A program made the translations under genes and the position numbers. The notes under the pieces are model-generated. The model was not told the origin of the DNA. It did not search any database and worked only from the letters and a program-made list of their open reading frames with translations. This document shows, in pieces, positions 57,774 to 64,000 of a DNA stretch of 64,000 nt (position 1 is the first letter of the stretch; each line of letters starts with the position of its first letter). Source of the DNA: JAJFUE01 sp041687335 (GTDB lineage Bacteria; Sumerlaeota; Sumerlaeia; MVZB01); NCBI GenBank assembly GCA_041687335.1, contig JAWLCE010000018.1, positions 22,226 through 86,225 of the forward strand, read 5' to 3'.

Positions 57774-58375
57774 TGTTTTCCCGAATTGCACTGGCAGCCT
57801 TTGTGTTGACGGCGCTGCTGATTGCCGTCCACCTGGTCCTGACGCGCATCCGCGGCGCGCGCGAGGATCGCCCCGTGGTGCCGTCGGGGGGATATTCATT
57901 GCTGCTCTACCTTGTGGTGCTGATGGTCGGCTCGGCATTGGCGGTGACCGGATTTGGCACCGCAGCGCTTCAGGGGCAGGTGATGACCGGGTTCCCGCTG
58001 ATGATTCACGTCTCGCTGGGCGCAGGCTGGCTGTGGCTGCTGCTGGCCCTCGCGCTGGCCTGGGCCGAGCAGGTGGCCCGCGGCCGCGATCCATTCGACC
58101 GGCCTTTGCGACTGGAACAACGTGTGATGTTCTGGTTGCTGGTCGGGCTTGGGCCATGGGTGGGCCTGACGGCCCTGGCTGCGATGACGACCTGGGCCGA
58201 CACTGCGGGCCAGCATCTCTTGTATGAGTTGCATCGCTATGGCGGGCTGGCATGGGTGGTGGTGGCGGCCTGCCACTTCTACCTGATGCTGGTGGACGGG
58301 CGCTCCCGGCGACTGCAGGCCCGCTGCGTCAGCACGGACGACCGAAACGGCATGGCGGCGCCACCCGCGCCGTAA
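57773..58375 (+). CDS. Cytochrome b561-like membrane protein
   Basis: A 200-residue protein with about five hydrophobic segments (FVLTALLIAVHLVLT, LLLYLVVLMVGSALAV, WLWLLLALALAWA, VMFWLLVGLGPWVGLTAL and YGGLAWVVVAACHFYLML). Histidines inside or near the segments (about 19, 79, 151 and 164) could ligate two b haems. The family match is inferred from layout and not from a strong motif. Its ATG overlaps the stop of the seven-haem cytochrome gene, so the two are translated together and likely form a complex passing electrons between quinol and periplasmic haems. Confidence 0.7.
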   Translation: MFSRIALAAFVLTALLIAVHLVLTRIRGAREDRPVVPSGGYSLLLYLVVLMVGSALAVTGFGTAALQGQVMTGFPLMIHVSLGAGWLWLLLALALAWAEQVARGRDPFDRPLRLEQRVMFWLLVGLGPWVGLTALAAMTTWADTAGQHLLYELHRYGGLAWVVVAACHFYLMLVDGRSRRLQARCVSTDDRNGMAAPPAP

Positions 58376-58430
58376 TAAGATCCGAATTCAAAAGATTGCG
58401 GCCTACAAGGCCGTAAGGGAGGAAGTCAAA

Positions 58431-59132
58431 ATGAGAAGCAAACTTGCAGGGATCCTGGGCGCTTTCGCGCTGATGGCGGGCACCGTCGGGGTGTGCGCCG
58501 AGGAAGAGAAGCCGGTGGTTCAGCCCCCGCCGGGGATGATCGAACTGAAGCTGGCGCTGCCCAAGCCGATGTTCCAGGGCACGCCGACCAACATCGTCAG
58601 CGACAACCTCGACCGTGAGTCGATCGGCAAGGCCCGCCCGCCGTACTTCGTTCCTGAGGGAACGACGAACGTGGCGCGCGACAAGAAGGTCACCAGCAGC
58701 GACAAGTATCCGATCATCGGCGAGATTGATTATTTGACCGATGGCGACAAGCAAGCCATGGACGGTAGCTTTGTAGAGTTGGCGCCGGGCCTGCAGTGGG
58801 TCCAGGTTGATCTGGAAGCGCCCAAGGTGGTTCACGCGCTGGTGATCTGGCATTACCATTCCGATCCGCGCGTTTATCGCGACGTGATCATCCAGATCAG
58901 CGACGACGTCGAGTTCAAGGAAGGCGTGACGACCGTCTTCAATAACGACCACGACAATTCGGCGGGCCTTGGCCTTGGCAAGGGCAAGGAATGGATCGAG
59001 ACCAACGAGGGTCGGCTGATCGAGGCCAAGGGCGCGAAGGGGCGTTACGTTCGGCTTTACAGCCGCGGCAACACCAGCAACGACATGAACCACTACACCG
59101 AAGTCGAGATTTACGGCTCGGCGGTGGAGTAA
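58431..59132 (+). CDS. Exported discoidin-like (F5/8 type C) domain protein
   Basis: A 233-residue protein with a short signal peptide (ILGAFALMAGTVGVCAE). A discoidin-like beta-sandwich follows: TTNVARDKKVTSSDKYP, LTDGDKQAMDGSFVELAPG, WVQVDLEAPKVVHALVIWHY, then GRYVRLYSRGNTS and EVEIYGSA. These domains bind carbohydrates or other ligands. A strong ribosome site (GGGAGGAA) precedes the ATG. A small stem CGGCCT/AGGCCG lies just upstream. It may bind the glycan substrate handled by neighbouring exported enzymes. The catalytic role, if any, is not apparent. Confidence 0.75.
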   Translation: MRSKLAGILGAFALMAGTVGVCAEEEKPVVQPPPGMIELKLALPKPMFQGTPTNIVSDNLDRESIGKARPPYFVPEGTTNVARDKKVTSSDKYPIIGEIDYLTDGDKQAMDGSFVELAPGLQWVQVDLEAPKVVHALVIWHYHSDPRVYRDVIIQISDDVEFKEGVTTVFNNDHDNSAGLGLGKGKEWIETNEGRLIEAKGAKGRYVRLYSRGNTSNDMNHYTEVEIYGSAVE

Positions 59133-59164
59133 GGGTCGGCGTCAGCCGACGGGAAGTTGTCAGC

Positions 59165-60802
59165 ATGCTCGAATCGGCGCCGATCGATGAGGCCGGACTG
59201 AAGACACGGCAGCATGGCGCCAGACGCAGTTGGATCAGCGGGCGCGGCGGGGAGATCATCCTCAGCCGCGCCCTTTTCTTGCTGGCGATGTTGGCGCTGG
59301 CGGCGCTGGCGCTCGCCCTGCGTCTGCCGGGGCTGGATCGCCGGCCGATGCACGTCGACGAGGCGGTGCAGGCCTGGAAAGCCGGCGAGCTGCTCGACAG
59401 CGGATTTTACCGCTATAATCCGGTCGAGTTTCATGGCCCGACGCTCTACTACATGGTCCAGCCGATCCTGCGCATGGCCGGGGTCGCCGAGTTTTCCCAG
59501 AGTGAGGCGTGGCATTACCGGCTGTTGACGGTGCTGGCCGGGTGTGCGCTGTTGGGGCTGCTCGCTGCTTTGGGCGGTGGGTTGGGGCGGACGGCCGCCT
59601 TGGTCGCCGGGTTGCTGGTGGCGCTTTCGCCGGCGATGGTGTATTTCAGCCGCTTCTTCATTCAGGAGATGCTGCTGGTGCTCTTTACCTGGGGGGCGGT
59701 CGCTGCGGGCTGGCGCTGGTTGAAACGGCCGTGCCTTGGTTGGGCGGTCGTGTTCGGCTTGGCCCTCGGGCTGATGCACGCCACGAAGGAGACCAGCATC
59801 ATCGCCCTGGGCGCGGCAGGCGGGGCGTTGGGCCTGCTGTGGCTACTGCGAGGCCGGCCCGCCATCAGCGTGCCCCGCGCGCATGGGCTGGTCATTCTCG
59901 CGAACGCCGCCGCCGTCTCGATGCTGTTCTATTCCTCCCTGCTGAGCCACCCGGCGGGCATCCTGGACTCGATCCTCTCCATAGGGCATTACTTCGGGCG
60001 GGCCGGCGGCGAGGGTTCAAGCGGTCAGCACTCGCAACCTTGGTTTTATTACCTGAAGCTGCTGGCGTGGCACCGACCGGTCCCCCGTTTGTGGTGGAGC
60101 GAGGGCTTGGTGCTGGTGCTGGCATTGGCGGGAATGGCAGCCATCGGGCTGAGCCCGCAGCGCCGCACGGGGATGGCTGGATTCATCGCGATCTTCACCC
60201 TGGCCTTGACGGCCATTTATTCGGCGCTGCCCTACAAGACGCCGTGGCTGATGCTGAGCTTTTATTTCGGCTGGATCATGCTGGCGGGGGTGGGGGCGGC
60301 GGCGGTGCTCGAGCGGACTCGGCCGTGGGCGCTGCGGGTTGCCCTCACCGCCCTGATGCTGGCGGGGGCTGGGCAGCTGGGGATGCAGGCTTGGCGCGCC
60401 AACCACACCTGGCTGGAGGCCGACCCGCGCAACCCTTACGTCTACTCCCAGGCCGGCCCTGACGTCGAGCGTCTGGGGATGCGGATCGGATCGCTGGCCG
60501 AGGTGCACCCGGAAAAGCATTCGATGCTGGTGGCTGTGGTCGGTCAGGACATCTGGCCTGTGCCTTGGTATCTGCGGCGGCTCGAGCGTGTGGGATATTG
60601 GACCGAGCTGCCGGAAGGGATTGAGGCTGATGTTGTAATCGCCGCCGCCGACCGCGCCGAGGCCGTCAAGGATGCGCTGGGAGGGGATTATCTGGTGGAG
60701 TATTATGGGCTCCGCTCCGGCGTCCCGATCCCGCTGTTTATCGAGCGCTCGTTGTGGGAGCGGTTCATCGAGCGGATGGAGCGGATCGAAAGTGGCCACT
60801 GA
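59165..60802 (+). CDS. Agl23/TIGR03663-like GT-C membrane glycosyltransferase
   Basis: A 545-residue multi-pass protein. After one membrane segment (LFLLAMLALAALALALRL) the signature LDRRPMHVDEAVQAWKAG with YNPVEFHGPTLYY is diagnostic of the TIGR03663 (Agl23-type) group. About ten membrane segments follow, and a soluble C-terminal part ends with IERMERIESGH. Archaeal Agl23 acts in protein N-glycosylation; bacterial members are little studied. The start is ATG 59165; a longer reading frame upstream overlaps the discoidin gene and has no similarity. It overlaps the ApbE-like gene by 11 bases. Confidence 0.85.
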   Translation: MLESAPIDEAGLKTRQHGARRSWISGRGGEIILSRALFLLAMLALAALALALRLPGLDRRPMHVDEAVQAWKAGELLDSGFYRYNPVEFHGPTLYYMVQPILRMAGVAEFSQSEAWHYRLLTVLAGCALLGLLAALGGGLGRTAALVAGLLVALSPAMVYFSRFFIQEMLLVLFTWGAVAAGWRWLKRPCLGWAVVFGLALGLMHATKETSIIALGAAGGALGLLWLLRGRPAISVPRAHGLVILANAAAVSMLFYSSLLSHPAGILDSILSIGHYFGRAGGEGSSGQHSQPWFYYLKLLAWHRPVPRLWWSEGLVLVLALAGMAAIGLSPQRRTGMAGFIAIFTLALTAIYSALPYKTPWLMLSFYFGWIMLAGVGAAAVLERTRPWALRVALTALMLAGAGQLGMQAWRANHTWLEADPRNPYVYSQAGPDVERLGMRIGSLAEVHPEKHSMLVAVVGQDIWPVPWYLRRLERVGYWTELPEGIEADVVIAAADRAEAVKDALGGDYLVEYYGLRSGVPIPLFIERSLWERFIERMERIESGH

Positions 60803-61661
60803 CCCCCCTTGCCACCGCTTCGAGCACGGCGCGATGGCCACGGATTTTGCGGTGCTGGTGGCGGGTGGGGGGCGCACTGCGGCGGCGGCGGCCGCGCGCG
60901 AGGCTTTCCTCCTGCTCGACCAACTCGAGCACTCGCTCAGCCGCTTCATCCCGACCAGCGACGTGGCGCGCCTGAGTGGATTGCGGCCCGGTCAGCCGCC
61001 GATCCACATCGGCCTCGATGCCTTCGAGTGCCTGCTGCTCGCGCGTCAGGCTGCCGTGGATACGGGCGGCGCATTCGATATCACGCTGGGGGCGGGGCCC
61101 GATGCCATCGAGCTGCTGGAAGGTTGCCGGGCGCGGGTGCGAGTCGAGCCGCTGCGCATCGACCTCGGCGGCATCGGCAAGGGATATGCTCTCGACCGCA
61201 TGGCCGAGTTGCTGGCGGATTGGATCGACGAGCCCGCCTTGATCCATGGCGGGCAGAGCACGGCGCTGGCGTTGGGTGCGCCGGCGGGGGGATGGCGGCT
61301 CGTGTTGCGCGACCCTTTCGGGGGTGCCGACCTGGGCGTGCTTCGGCTGGAGGGCGGGGCCCTCGCCGGCTCGGGGCGGGTGATTCATGGGCGGCACATC
61401 ATTGACCCGCGCAGCGGGCTGCCGGCCGAGCGTCAGGCCGCGTGGGCGGCGGCGCCGACCGCCGTGCAGGCCGACGCCCTCTCGACCGCCTTCATGGTGA
61501 TGACGCACAATGAAGTTGAAGATTATTGCGCGCGGCATCAGGATGTGGGCGGGATTTTAATGCTAAATTCCGACGGCGAATGCTGCCGGATCAAACTTTT
61601 CGGGGACTGGAGTCGTTTCGATTTCATCCCGGGCGATCACATCGTGGAGGAAGATGCATGA
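60792..61661 (+). CDS. ApbE-like FAD:protein FMN transferase without signal peptide
   Basis: A 289-residue protein of the ApbE family, which attaches FMN covalently to Ser/Thr of target flavoproteins. HGAMATDFAVLV corresponds to the MGT start region. LEHSLSRFIPTSDVARLSG, LDLGGIGKGYALD-like RIDLGGIGKGYALDRM, HGGQSTALALG, HIIDPRSGLP and the metal-site VQADALSTAFMVM follow in order. The start is GTG 60792 with GGAG ten bases upstream, overlapping the Agl23 gene. No signal peptide or lipobox is seen, so it appears cytoplasmic, unlike typical periplasmic ApbE. No protein with a clear DxxSGAT-like flavinylation site is in the window. Confidence 0.85.
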   Translation: MATDPPCHRFEHGAMATDFAVLVAGGGRTAAAAAAREAFLLLDQLEHSLSRFIPTSDVARLSGLRPGQPPIHIGLDAFECLLLARQAAVDTGGAFDITLGAGPDAIELLEGCRARVRVEPLRIDLGGIGKGYALDRMAELLADWIDEPALIHGGQSTALALGAPAGGWRLVLRDPFGGADLGVLRLEGGALAGSGRVIHGRHIIDPRSGLPAERQAAWAAAPTAVQADALSTAFMVMTHNEVEDYCARHQDVGGILMLNSDGECCRIKLFGDWSRFDFIPGDHIVEEDA

Positions 61662-62716
61662 AACATCAGTGCGGGTGGATGCTGGCGCTGGCGGTTTGGG
61701 CGCTGGCGCTGACGATGCCGGCGGGGGCGGCTCCGTCGCAGGCCCCGGCGGCGGGCAAGCCGCTGCCGGCAACGGCCGATCCGGCCAAGGCCGATCCGAT
61801 CATGGGCGACTATGAAGGCAGCTACAAGGTGGATGAGCTGAGTTCGGCACCGGCGCAGGGTCGCGTCGTCGGACTGGGCGGCGGCGCCTATCGAGTCATG
61901 CTGATGGCCGAGCCGCTGCACGAGGGCGACTGGCCGACGATCATCACGCTCGATGGCCAGAAGCTGCGCGACGAGATCATTGTCGTCGGCAAGTCCATGG
62001 GGCGCGACTGGATCGGCACGATCAAGGATGGCGCGATGAGCGTCTACATCCCGCACATCTGGGGTGGGTCCTTCGAGCTTAATCAGGTCCGCCGTGAGTC
62101 GCCGACGCTGGGGCTCAAGCCACCGGCGGGGGCCGTCGTGCTGCTGGGGTATGATCCGGCCAACCCGCGACCGCCGGCGCTGGATGCCTGGCGCAACAAG
62201 AACTGGGGCGTCAGCGTGGATGGCGCCATGGTCGCGGCCAACGGCAATCAGAGTACGGTGCAGGAGTTCGGCGACTGCCGTATGCATGTGGAATTCAACG
62301 TGCCTTACGCTCCGGCCATGGCGGCCCAGGGCCGCGGCAACAGCGGGGTTTACCTGCAGGAGCGTTATGAGATTCAGATTTTGGATTCCTACGGCATGGC
62401 GGCCGCGGCGGGCGATTGCGGCGCGCTTTACCGCTGGGCCGGCACCCGCATGGATGCCCAGTATCCGCCGCTGAGCTGGCAGACGCTCGACATCGTCTTC
62501 CGTGCGCCACGGCTGGACGCCCAGGGCAACGTCGTTGAGTATCCGCGCATGACGGTGGACCTCAATGGCAAGCGCGTCCACACCAATGTTGAGCTGCGCG
62601 ACGGCACCGGGGGCCACAAGGAAGGCTTCGTCGCACGCGACACGATCCGCCTCCAGGACCACGGCCACGCCGTGCGGTTCCGCAACATGTGGTTGGTCGA
62701 AGAGACCGTTCAGTGA
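61658..62716 (+). CDS. Exported DUF1080 (3-keto-glycoside hydrolase family) protein
   Basis: A 352-residue protein. A signal peptide (MLALAVWALALTMPAGAA) is followed by a small N-terminal domain and then a DUF1080 jelly-roll domain. Markers are WGVSVDGAMVAANG, FGDCRMHVEFNVPY, GNSGVYLQERYEIQILDS, CGALYRW and the ending IRLQDHGHAVRFRNMWL. DUF1080 proteins hydrolyse 3-keto-glycosides in studied cases. Its ATG overlaps the ApbE stop (ATGA). Together with the two Tat-exported oxidoreductases upstream this fits a periplasmic oxidise-then-cleave glycoside pathway. That pathway assignment is inference. Confidence 0.85.
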   Translation: MKHQCGWMLALAVWALALTMPAGAAPSQAPAAGKPLPATADPAKADPIMGDYEGSYKVDELSSAPAQGRVVGLGGGAYRVMLMAEPLHEGDWPTIITLDGQKLRDEIIVVGKSMGRDWIGTIKDGAMSVYIPHIWGGSFELNQVRRESPTLGLKPPAGAVVLLGYDPANPRPPALDAWRNKNWGVSVDGAMVAANGNQSTVQEFGDCRMHVEFNVPYAPAMAAQGRGNSGVYLQERYEIQILDSYGMAAAAGDCGALYRWAGTRMDAQYPPLSWQTLDIVFRAPRLDAQGNVVEYPRMTVDLNGKRVHTNVELRDGTGGHKEGFVARDTIRLQDHGHAVRFRNMWLVEETVQ

Positions 62717-62737
62717 TCAGGCAGGGATGAGATTTCT

Positions 62738-62770
62738 AGCCCCCGCGGCCGCCCGGCCCGGGGGCTTGTT
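62738..62770 (+). terminator. GC-rich hairpin after the DUF1080 gene
   Basis: AGCCCCCG (62738-62745) pairs with CGGGGGCT (62759-62766), with additional pairing inside the loop, and TTGTTT follows. The T tract is short, so it may be a leaky terminator between the DUF1080 and methyltransferase genes. Confidence 0.55.
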
Positions 62771-62795
62771 TCGTGTAGCGGAGGGAATCGTGTTG

Positions 62796-63815
62796 ATGAA
62801 TGGGCGCGAGATCATGCTCCGGACATTGGCCGGCCAGCCGACGCCGCGGGTGGCGTGCGCGCCGCTGGCGGTGCATTTTTGCGCTGCCGATGCGGGGGTG
62901 CCGTTGGGCGAGTATTCCCGCTCGGCGCAGCGCCTGGCCGAGTGCGTGGTCAGGTATTTCGAGCGCTACCGGCCCGATGCGGTGGTGGTCTCGGCCGATA
63001 CCTGGGTGACGGCCGAGGCCATGGGCGCGCCGGTCCGTTTCGCGGATGATGCGCCGCCGAGCGGGCACGATCCGATCGTCAGCACCGCCGCTGACCTGGA
63101 GTCCCTGCCTGCGCCCGATCCGGCCGGGCGGGTGCGCCAGCCGATGATGCTCGAGGCCCTGGCGCGGGTGCGCGAGGCGGTGGGCGGTGAGGCGGCCATC
63201 ATTGGCTGCTTCGATCAGTCGCCGTTCACGCTGGCGGGGCAACTGGCCGGCATGGGCAACCTGATGATGATGTTGACGCTGGACCCGCCGCTGGCCCGGG
63301 CGCTGATCGAGCTGTGTGTCGAGCATGCGGCCGCCTATGGGATCGCCATGGCCGAGGCCGGGGCCGACATGCTGACGACGGGGGATTCCGCGGCGGTGCT
63401 GATCGGCCCGGCGCGCTATGAGCAGTGGGCGTTGCCGGCCGAGCGGGCGGTTTTCGCTCGCATCCGTGCCCGCTCGAGCGTGCCGCTGTCGCTGCACATT
63501 TGCGGCCAGTCCACCCCGCTGCTGGGGCTGATGGCGCAGTCGGGGGCCGATGTGCTGGAGCTGGATCACGCGGTCGACCTGGGCGCGGCCTGCCGCGCGG
63601 TGCCCGAGTCGTTGACCATCATGGGCAACATTGATCCGGTGGGGGTGATACTGGAGGGCGATCCGGCCGGCGTGGCCGCCGCCGCGGCCAAAGCCTTGTC
63701 GATCATGGAAGCGGCCGGCCGCAGTCGATTCATCCTCGGCACCGGTTGCACCCTGGCCCCCGCCACCCCGGCGGCCAACGTGCAGGCGCTGCTGGCGGCT
63801 GCCGGCCGGGCCTGA
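62796..63815 (+). CDS. Uroporphyrinogen decarboxylase-family (MtaA/CmuA-like) methyltransferase
   Basis: About 339 residues of the UroD fold. NGREIMLRTLAGQPTPRV at the N-terminus, ADTWVTAEAMGAPV and GCFDQSPFTLAGQL match the MtaA/MtbA/CmuA group. The zinc-site LHICGQSTPLL near residue 231 and a later GTGCTLAPATP carry His and Cys ligands typical of corrinoid-dependent methyltransferases, which move methyl groups between a corrinoid protein and a thiol. Heme-type UroD is less likely because those residues are absent in it. GGAGGG lies upstream; GTG 62790 and TTG 62793 are possible alternative starts to ATG 62796. No corrinoid protein is in the window. Confidence 0.8.
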   Translation: MNGREIMLRTLAGQPTPRVACAPLAVHFCAADAGVPLGEYSRSAQRLAECVVRYFERYRPDAVVVSADTWVTAEAMGAPVRFADDAPPSGHDPIVSTAADLESLPAPDPAGRVRQPMMLEALARVREAVGGEAAIIGCFDQSPFTLAGQLAGMGNLMMMLTLDPPLARALIELCVEHAAAYGIAMAEAGADMLTTGDSAAVLIGPARYEQWALPAERAVFARIRARSSVPLSLHICGQSTPLLGLMAQSGADVLELDHAVDLGAACRAVPESLTIMGNIDPVGVILEGDPAGVAAAAAKALSIMEAAGRSRFILGTGCTLAPATPAANVQALLAAAGRA

Positions 63816-63945
63816 CGTGGTTGGACCGGACCGCCCAAGGCGCGCCACCCGGCCACAATGCCGACAGCCCCGCCCGTGAGCACGGGCAGGTTCCAGCGCA
63901 AATGGTTCAATTGCATAACAACTTTAATTGACGCCCACGGTTTGA

Positions 63946-64000
63946 CTACCAGAAGTGGTCGCGGGGTGGGGGGCGGAGATCATATTCGATCATCGGCGGC
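63946..64000 (-). CDS. Possible C-terminal end of a gene on the minus strand, cut by window edge
   Basis: Read on the minus strand from the edge, an open frame ends PPMIEYDLRPPPRDHFW with TAG at 63948-63946. The codons are GC-rich at third positions. I do not recognise it, and 17 codons are too few to be sure. The stretch 63816-63945 holds nothing else I can support. Confidence 0.3.
   Translation of the reverse strand, partial: PPMIEYDLRPPPRDHFW

Overview
The window is GC-rich bacterial chromosome, densely packed with about 48 genes on both strands. I saw no rRNA or tRNA genes, CRISPR arrays, insertion sequences or phage genes. Envelope genes (MurJ, MreB, O-antigen ligase, Lol-type lipoproteins, two periplasmic parvulins) point to a diderm that makes peptidoglycan. 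Tat-exported Gfo/Idh/MocA oxidoreductases, DUF1080 and PL14-like proteins, a multiheme cytochrome, an Agl23-type glycosyltransferase and a PurF homologue without its catalytic cysteine resemble gene sets I associate with PVC-neighbouring or candidate phyla such as Sumerlaeota or Hydrogenedentota. This placement is an inference; no marker gene here fixes it.

Layout. 1-4.4 kb: a possible gene end, mreB, a HAD phosphatase, larE and an NDH-2-type dehydrogenase. 4.5-9.8 kb: a very large secreted subtilase. 10-19.4 kb (minus strand): a run led by a strong promoter before argD, then argF, a site-2-type protease, a GT-C glycosyltransferase, a Nudix hydrolase and an O-antigen ligase/TPR protein (the last three coupled by ATGA overlaps), then a response regulator with a degenerate HD domain. 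19.5-27.7 kb (plus strand): murJ, coaX, a parvulin, purD, a PL14-like secreted protein and a Gfo/Idh oxidoreductase. 27.8-36 kb: a class III aminotransferase, smpB, type 4 uracil-DNA glycosylase, carB and a PurF-like protein. 36-40 kb (minus strand): a second GT-C membrane protein and an App1-like phosphatase. 40-44.7 kb: groES-groEL-dnaK-rpoZ. 44.8-48.6 kb: an M48 lipoprotein, RNase PH, two small lipoproteins and a SurA-like parvulin. 48.6-52.6 kb (minus strand): panC, rpmG, two siroheme genes and a Gfo/Idh oxidoreductase. 52.9-63.8 kb (plus strand): two Tat-exported Gfo/Idh oxidoreductases, a seven-haem cytochrome c, a b-type membrane partner, a discoidin-like protein, an Agl23-like enzyme, an ApbE-like flavin transferase without signal peptide, a DUF1080 protein and a MtaA/UroD-like methyltransferase.

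The last block is the most promising candidate for an undescribed system. Exported sugar oxidoreductases and an exported DUF1080 (3-keto-glycoside hydrolase family) protein fit a periplasmic oxidise-then-cleave route for glycosides. The cytochrome c/b pair could connect it to the respiratory chain. That link is a hypothesis from co-orientation and spacing only. The second notable item is the PurF homologue: it keeps the PRPP site and all four likely iron-sulfur cysteines but has lost the glutaminase nucleophile.
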